NCBI GenBank assembly: GCA_944372315.1
Contig: CALVYX010000003.1
Coordinates: 1 to 8,176, forward strand
Origin: an uncultured Bacilli bacterium
GTDB taxonomy: Bacteria; Bacillota_I; Bacilli_A; RF39; UBA660
Reading direction: 5' to 3'
DNA: 8,176 nucleotides
Below the pieces are notes generated by a model. The model saw only the letters and a list, made by a program, of their open reading frames with translations, was not told the origin of the DNA and made no database searches. The number at the start of each line of letters is the position of its first letter. Positions within the stretch are counted from its first letter, which is position 1. Of this stretch, positions 5,546-8,176 are shown one piece after another. Both the position numbers and the translations under genes were made by a program.

Positions 5546-6646
5546 ATGAGTTTAAAAGCTGGAATTGTTGGTTTGCCTAATGTTGGTAAATCAACTCTTT
5601 TTAACGCGATTACAAAAAAAAATATATTAGCTGCTAATTATCCGTTTGCTACTATTGATCCTAATGTAGGTATAGTAACAGTTCCTGATGAAAGATTAGC
5701 AAAATTAGAAGAAATGTATATTCCTGACAGATTAATTGCTACTACTTATGAATTTACAGATATAGCTGGTCTAGTAAAAGGAGCTTCTCTAGGTGAAGGA
5801 TTGGGAAATAAGTTTTTGTCTCATATTAGAGAAGTAGATGCTATTGTTGAAGTAGTTAGATGCTTTGATGATAATAATATTATTCATGTTGAAAATTCAG
5901 TAGATCCAATTCGTGATATTGAAATCATAAATTTGGAACTTTCTTTATCTGATTTAGAAATTTTAAATAATCGAATTGATAAGATAAAAAAGAAGGCAGA
6001 GACTAATAGAGATAAAGAAGCTTTAGAAGAATTAAATATTTTAAAAAAAGCGAAGGAAAATTTAGAAAAAAATGTTCCGCTTAGATTAGTTGATTTTACT
6101 GAAGAAGAAAGAGTCTTATTAAATAATTTTTCTTTTTTAACAATTAAACCTATTATATATCTTGCTAATGTAGATGAAGATGAAGTGGCAAATAGTGATA
6201 ATGATTATGTTAAAAATGTTAAAGAATATGCTAATCGTGAAAATTCAAAAGTCATTAAAATGTGTGCTAAATTAGAATCAGAACTTAGTGAGTTAAATGA
6301 TGATGATAAAAAAGAAATGTTAAATGCAATAGGAATAGAAGAAAGTGGTCTTGATTTATTAATTAAGGAAACTTATGATTTATTGGGATTAAAAACATTT
6401 TTTACTGTTGGAAGTGATGAAGTTCGTGCTTGGACCTTTAAGAATGGAATGACAGCTAAAAGTTGTGCAGGAATAATTCATAGTGATTTTGAACGCGGTT
6501 TTATTAAGGCAGAAGTTATGAGTTATGAGGATTTAATAAAATATGGTAGTGAACAGAAAGTGAAAGAAAACGGACGAACTAGGCTAGAAGGAAAAGATTA
6601 TATAATGCAAGATGGAGACATTTGTTATTTTAGATTTAATGTATAA
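5546..6646 (+). CDS. ychF: YchF (EngD/Obg-like) translation-associated ATPase
   Basis: A 366-aa protein, the usual YchF length. Seen in order: G1/P-loop GLPNVGKST (9-17); NYPFATIDPN (31-40) in the switch I region; G3 DIAGLVKGAS (72-81); the coiled-coil insertion (about 125-180, rich in Lys/Glu); G4 as NVDE (208-211) rather than NKxD, the change that makes this Obg-family protein prefer ATP; and a C-terminal TGS domain (about 282-366) with FFTVGSDEVRAWTF (285-298) and H312SDFERGFIKAEV. YchF binds ribosomes and influences translation start and stress responses (family knowledge). MSLKAGIVGLPNVGKST is the standard start, supporting 5546. It is the last gene of the long operon begun at soj; a hairpin follows 13 nt after the stop. 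Confidence 0.97.
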   Translation: MSLKAGIVGLPNVGKSTLFNAITKKNILAANYPFATIDPNVGIVTVPDERLAKLEEMYIPDRLIATTYEFTDIAGLVKGASLGEGLGNKFLSHIREVDAIVEVVRCFDDNNIIHVENSVDPIRDIEIINLELSLSDLEILNNRIDKIKKKAETNRDKEALEELNILKKAKENLEKNVPLRLVDFTEEERVLLNNFSFLTIKPIIYLANVDEDEVANSDNDYVKNVKEYANRENSKVIKMCAKLESELSELNDDDKKEMLNAIGIEESGLDLLIKETYDLLGLKTFFTVGSDEVRAWTFKNGMTAKSCAGIIHSDFERGFIKAEVMSYEDLIKYGSEQKVKENGRTRLEGKDYIMQDGDICYFRFNV

Positions 6647-6659
6647 ATTTATTAAAAAT

Positions 6660-6691
6660 AAAGTATAGACAAAAGTCTGTACTTTTGTTAT
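6660..6691 (+). terminator. Strong hairpin after ychF, possible terminator with an interrupted T tract
   Basis: AAAGTATAGAC (6660-6670) pairs over all 11 positions (one T-G) with GTCTGTACTTT (6675-6685) across an AAAA loop, and TGTTAT follows. The stem is the best in the window, but the T tract is broken by a G. It could be an intrinsic terminator for the soj-ychF operon with some readthrough into rpsF. It physically overlaps the -35 and spacer of the rpsF promoter. Confidence 0.6.
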
Positions 6692-6694
6692 ACT
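6666..6694 (+). promoter_or_regulatory. Strong sigma-A promoter for rpsF-ssb-rpsR
   Basis: TAGACA (6666-6671; 5 of 6 to consensus) and TATACT (6689-6694) are spaced by 17 bp, and the -10 is extended by TGT (6686-6688). Predicted transcription start is about 6701, giving a leader of about 62 nt before rpsF. Confidence 0.8.
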
Positions 6695-6700
6695 ACTTGC

Positions 6701-6762
6701 GAGTATTAATTACTCCTTGCTTCATTTTATGAGGCCATAAGTCCAAAAGGAGGTGTATGTAA
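6701..6762 (+). promoter_or_regulatory. Structured rpsF leader, probably the S6:S18 autoregulatory RNA
   Basis: From the predicted transcription start the RNA can form: GAGTA (6701-6705) with TACTC (6711-6715); CTCCTT (6713-6718) with AAGGAG (6747-6752), which hides the Shine-Dalgarno; and a local hairpin CTTCAT/ATGAGG (6720-6734). The first two share bases 6713-6715 and so exclude each other. The 3' side of the hairpin carries an unpaired CC (6735-6736). Placement before rpsF, the closing helix that contains the ribosome binding site and the unpaired CC recall the known S6:S18 leader motif, in which the S6-S18 complex binds a conserved CCG; here the third base is A. AGGAGG (6748-6753) is 9 nt from the rpsF ATG. 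Confidence 0.65.
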
Positions 6763-7053
6763 ATGAAAAAATATGAAATTATGTTCATTGTTAGACCAGA
6801 TCTTGAAGAAGCTAATATTAAAAGTGTTGTTGATTCAATGAAAACTTTAGTAGAGTCAAAAGGTGCTAAAATATTAGAAGTTAAAGAAATGGGACAAAGA
6901 GAACTTGCTTATGAGATCAATAAATATAAAAATGGTTATTATTTCTTATTTGTAATTGAATCAGAAAATAATGACGCAACAGTTGAATTTGATCGTGTAG
7001 CATTAATCAATGAAGATATTATTCGTCACTTAATAGTAAAAGTAGAAGAATAA
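6763..7053 (+). CDS. rpsF: Ribosomal protein bS6
   Basis: A 96-aa protein with the full S6 pattern: MKKYEIMFIVRPDL (1-14), GQRELAYEINKYKNGYYFLF (44-63) and the ending NEDIIRHLIVKVEE (83-96). S6 has a ferredoxin-like fold, pairs with S18 and binds the platform of the 30S subunit next to S15. The length is typical for Bacillota and there is no C-terminal glutamate tail of the kind RimK extends in enterobacteria. The gene has its own strong promoter and structured leader and is 18 nt upstream of ssb, the conserved rpsF-ssb-rpsR arrangement. Feedback control by the S6:S18 complex is likely from the leader, by inference. Confidence 0.98.
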   Translation: MKKYEIMFIVRPDLEEANIKSVVDSMKTLVESKGAKILEVKEMGQRELAYEINKYKNGYYFLFVIESENNDATVEFDRVALINEDIIRHLIVKVEE

Positions 7054-7071
7054 TAGAAGTAGGAGATTGTT

Positions 7072-7548
7072 ATGAATAAAGTATTTTTAATAGGTAGATT
7101 AACAAGAGATCCTGAGTTAAGATATACTAGTACTAATTTACCGGTGGCTACTTTTAGTTTAGCGGTAAATAGAAATTTTACTAATCAGTCAGGAGAAAGA
7201 GAAGCAGATTTTATTAATATAGTAGTTTGGAGAAAACAAGCTGAAAACGTTAAAAATTATTTAACTCAAGGTAGCCAAGTAGCTATTGATGGACGTATTC
7301 AAACAAGAACATATAATGGAGAAGATGGAAAAAAACGTTATATAACAGAAGTTATTGCTGACAATGTACAATTTTTAGATAGTAAAGGAAGTAGAGATAA
7401 TAGTATGAGTAATGCATCAAATAATAATTTTAATGATGTTACTCCAAGCGATTTCTCTAATGATATGCCAACTACTAGTGTTAAAAACGATCCTTTCTCA
7501 GATTTTGGTTCTAGTATAGAAATAAATGATGATGAATTACCATTCTAA
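7072..7548 (+). CDS. ssb: Single-stranded DNA-binding protein SSB
   Basis: A 158-aa SSB. The N-terminal OB-fold (about 1-104) starts [19 protein letters not shown] and contains FSLAVNR (28-34), [15 protein letters not shown] (46-60, W53) and [15 protein letters not shown] (67-81). A low-complexity Ser/Asn/Asp-rich linker (about 105-148) leads to the acidic tip DDELPF (153-158), the docking peptide for DNA repair and replication partners. SSB tetramers coat single-stranded DNA at replication forks. The Shine-Dalgarno AGGAG (7061-7065) is 6 nt before the ATG. Its place between the S6 and S18 genes is the usual one for the housekeeping SsbA type, and the intact tip supports that assignment over a plasmid or phage copy. 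Confidence 0.97.
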   Translation: MNKVFLIGRLTRDPELRYTSTNLPVATFSLAVNRNFTNQSGEREADFINIVVWRKQAENVKNYLTQGSQVAIDGRIQTRTYNGEDGKKRYITEVIADNVQFLDSKGSRDNSMSNASNNNFNDVTPSDFSNDMPTTSVKNDPFSDFGSSIEINDDELPF

Positions 7549-7562
7549 AAAGGAGGGATACA

Positions 7563-7778
7563 ATGGCAGAATTTTATAGAAAAAAGAAAAAAGTTTGTTA
7601 CATGTGTACAGGTAAAAATATTGATTATAAAGATGTAGATACATTAAAAAGATATATTAACGAAAGAGGTAAAATTTTACCAAGACGTGTTACTGGAGCA
7701 TGTGCAAAACATCAAAGACATATAGCAGAACAAATAAAAAGAGCAAGAGCTATTGCTTTATTACCATATACAAAATAA
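7563..7778 (+). CDS. rpsR: Ribosomal protein bS18, zinc-binding (C+) form
   Basis: A 71-aa S18 with the core [20 protein letters not shown] (20-39) and PRRVTG (40-45), ending [12 protein letters not shown]. It carries C12-x-x-C15 and C47-x-x-H50, four potential zinc ligands, which marks the C+ form; Bacillus S18 lacks them. S18 forms a heterodimer with S6 on the 30S platform. The Shine-Dalgarno AGGAGG (7551-7556) is 6 nt from the ATG and 3 nt after the ssb stop, so translation is closely linked to ssb. The stop codon is part of the following terminator stem. Where C- paralogues exist, C+ versions can be under zinc control, but no Zur-like operator is visible here. Confidence 0.97.
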   Translation: MAEFYRKKKKVCYMCTGKNIDYKDVDTLKRYINERGKILPRRVTGACAKHQRHIAEQIKRARAIALLPYTK

Positions 7779-7801
7779 TACAACTAATGTTGTATTTTTT
7801 T
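7777..7801 (+). terminator. Rho-independent terminator of rpsF-ssb-rpsR
   Basis: AATACAAC (7777-7784) pairs perfectly with GTTGTATT (7789-7796) across a TAAT loop and is followed by an uninterrupted T run to 7801. The stem begins within the rpsR stop codon. Confidence 0.9.
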
Positions 7802-7824
7802 AATTTTTATTTTTCTATGTTTAA

Positions 7825-7833
7825 TGATATAAT
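7825..7833 (+). promoter_or_regulatory. Extended -10 promoter of the prepilin-like gene
   Basis: TGATATAAT is a perfect extended -10 (TGn plus TATAAT at 7828-7833). The -35 is weak: TTTTAT at 7805-7810, 17 bp upstream. The predicted start is near 7840. The ribosome binding site is the atypical GGGGTG (7857-7862), only 4 nt before the ATG at 7867 and weaker than the sites of the other genes. Confidence 0.65.
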
Positions 7834-7866
7834 ACATTTGTATAGTAAGAATATGTGGGGTGCCAT

Positions 7867-8176
7867 ATGAAAAATAAAACAAATGTAAAAAATAAATCTA
7901 TAAAAATCAATACCTCATCTAGAAACAAGAAAAAAAATAATAAAAAAGATAGTCAAGGATTCACACTAATAGAGATCGTAGGAGTAATAATAATAATCGG
8001 AGTAATAATGATACTAGGGACAGTGGCAGTAAGTGGATACATAGAGAGCAGTAAAGCAAGGACTTATGATAGTTATAAAAAGGATTTAGAGGGAGCAACA
8101 GACAACTTAATGATCGAGTGCATTAGTGGTAATGAAGAAGGATGCGATATACCGGAATACGGAAGAGATATCAAGA
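7867..8176 (+). CDS. Prepilin-like protein (type IV pilin / type II pseudopilin N-terminal motif), 5' part
   Basis: 103 codons are visible and the gene runs off the window. The N-terminus is 31 residues of Lys/Asn/Ser-rich leader ending in G31, followed by F32TLIEIVGVIIIIGVIMILG: a prepilin peptidase site (G-F with Glu at +5, E36) and a hydrophobic helix to about 55. This is the class III signal of type IV pilins, pseudopilins and com-type proteins; after cleavage and N-methylation the helix packs in a pilus core or membrane. The following segment starts a long amphipathic helix, YIESSKARTYDSYKKDLEGA (58-77), and C85 and C93 could form a disulfide in the globular head. The leader is much longer than the usual 5-25 residues. 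Codon use differs sharply from neighbouring genes (mostly ATA and ATC for Ile, GAG as often as GAA). Whether it is a structural pilin, a minor pseudopilin or a competence protein cannot be decided from this fragment. Confidence 0.8.
   Translation, partial: MKNKTNVKNKSIKINTSSRNKKKNNKKDSQGFTLIEIVGVIIIIGVIMILGTVAVSGYIESSKARTYDSYKKDLEGATDNLMIECISGNEEGCDIPEYGRDIK

Noticed and set aside
7930..7937. Run of eight A in the prepilin leader as a phase-variation switch
   Set aside because: Runs of eight or nine A also occur inside spo0J (around 3104) and ychF (5614-5622), so the run is not distinctive.

Overview
The window is strongly A+T-rich, uses TAA/TAG stops with purine-rich Shine-Dalgarno sites, and carries the origin-proximal gene order of low-GC Bacillota: mnmG-rsmG-noc-soj-spo0J-DUF951-ychF-rpsF-ssb-rpsR, as in Bacillus subtilis and relatives. 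The best guess is an uncultured or host-associated member of the Bacilli/Mollicutes-adjacent lineages (Erysipelotrichia- or RF39-like), reading the standard bacterial code: the eight Trp codons seen are TGG and no gene contains in-frame TGA. The species cannot be named from this sequence. In such genomes this block normally lies close to oriC; no dnaA box cluster or origin is visible here. Layout: (1) 1-880, the 3' end of mnmG overlapping rsmG, closed by a terminator. (2) 890-2001, a single-gene unit: promoter, a Noc-type ParB paralogue, terminator. (3) 2013-6646, one long probable operon from an extended -10 promoter: soj/parA, spo0J/parB (14-nt overlap), a 61-aa DUF951 protein, an AbgT-family membrane transporter and the YchF ATPase, with very small gaps. 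(4) 6660-7801, a hairpin with an overlapping strong promoter, a structured rpsF leader, rpsF-ssb-rpsR and a terminator. (5) 7825-8176, a new promoter and the start of a prepilin-like gene that runs off the window. All genes are on the + strand. No gap exceeds about 120 bases; the four larger gaps (845-961, 1973-2076, 6647-6762, 7779-7866) are all accounted for by terminators, promoters or the rpsF leader. No tRNA, rRNA, CRISPR or insertion sequence was seen. How the genes work together: MnmG and RsmG modify tRNA and 16S rRNA; Soj, Spo0J and the Noc-like protein serve chromosome segregation and nucleoid organisation; YchF, S6, S18 and SSB belong to translation and replication. Three genes stand out. 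The Noc-like protein lacks the N-terminal membrane-targeting helix of B. subtilis Noc and has a long acidic linker instead. The AbgT transporter sits between DUF951 and ychF, which are neighbours in B. subtilis. The prepilin-like gene at the right edge has an unusually long, Lys/Asn-rich leader and codon use unlike all its neighbours. I did not find a clear-cut wholly new system; the Noc variant and the prepilin locus are the best candidates for follow-up.
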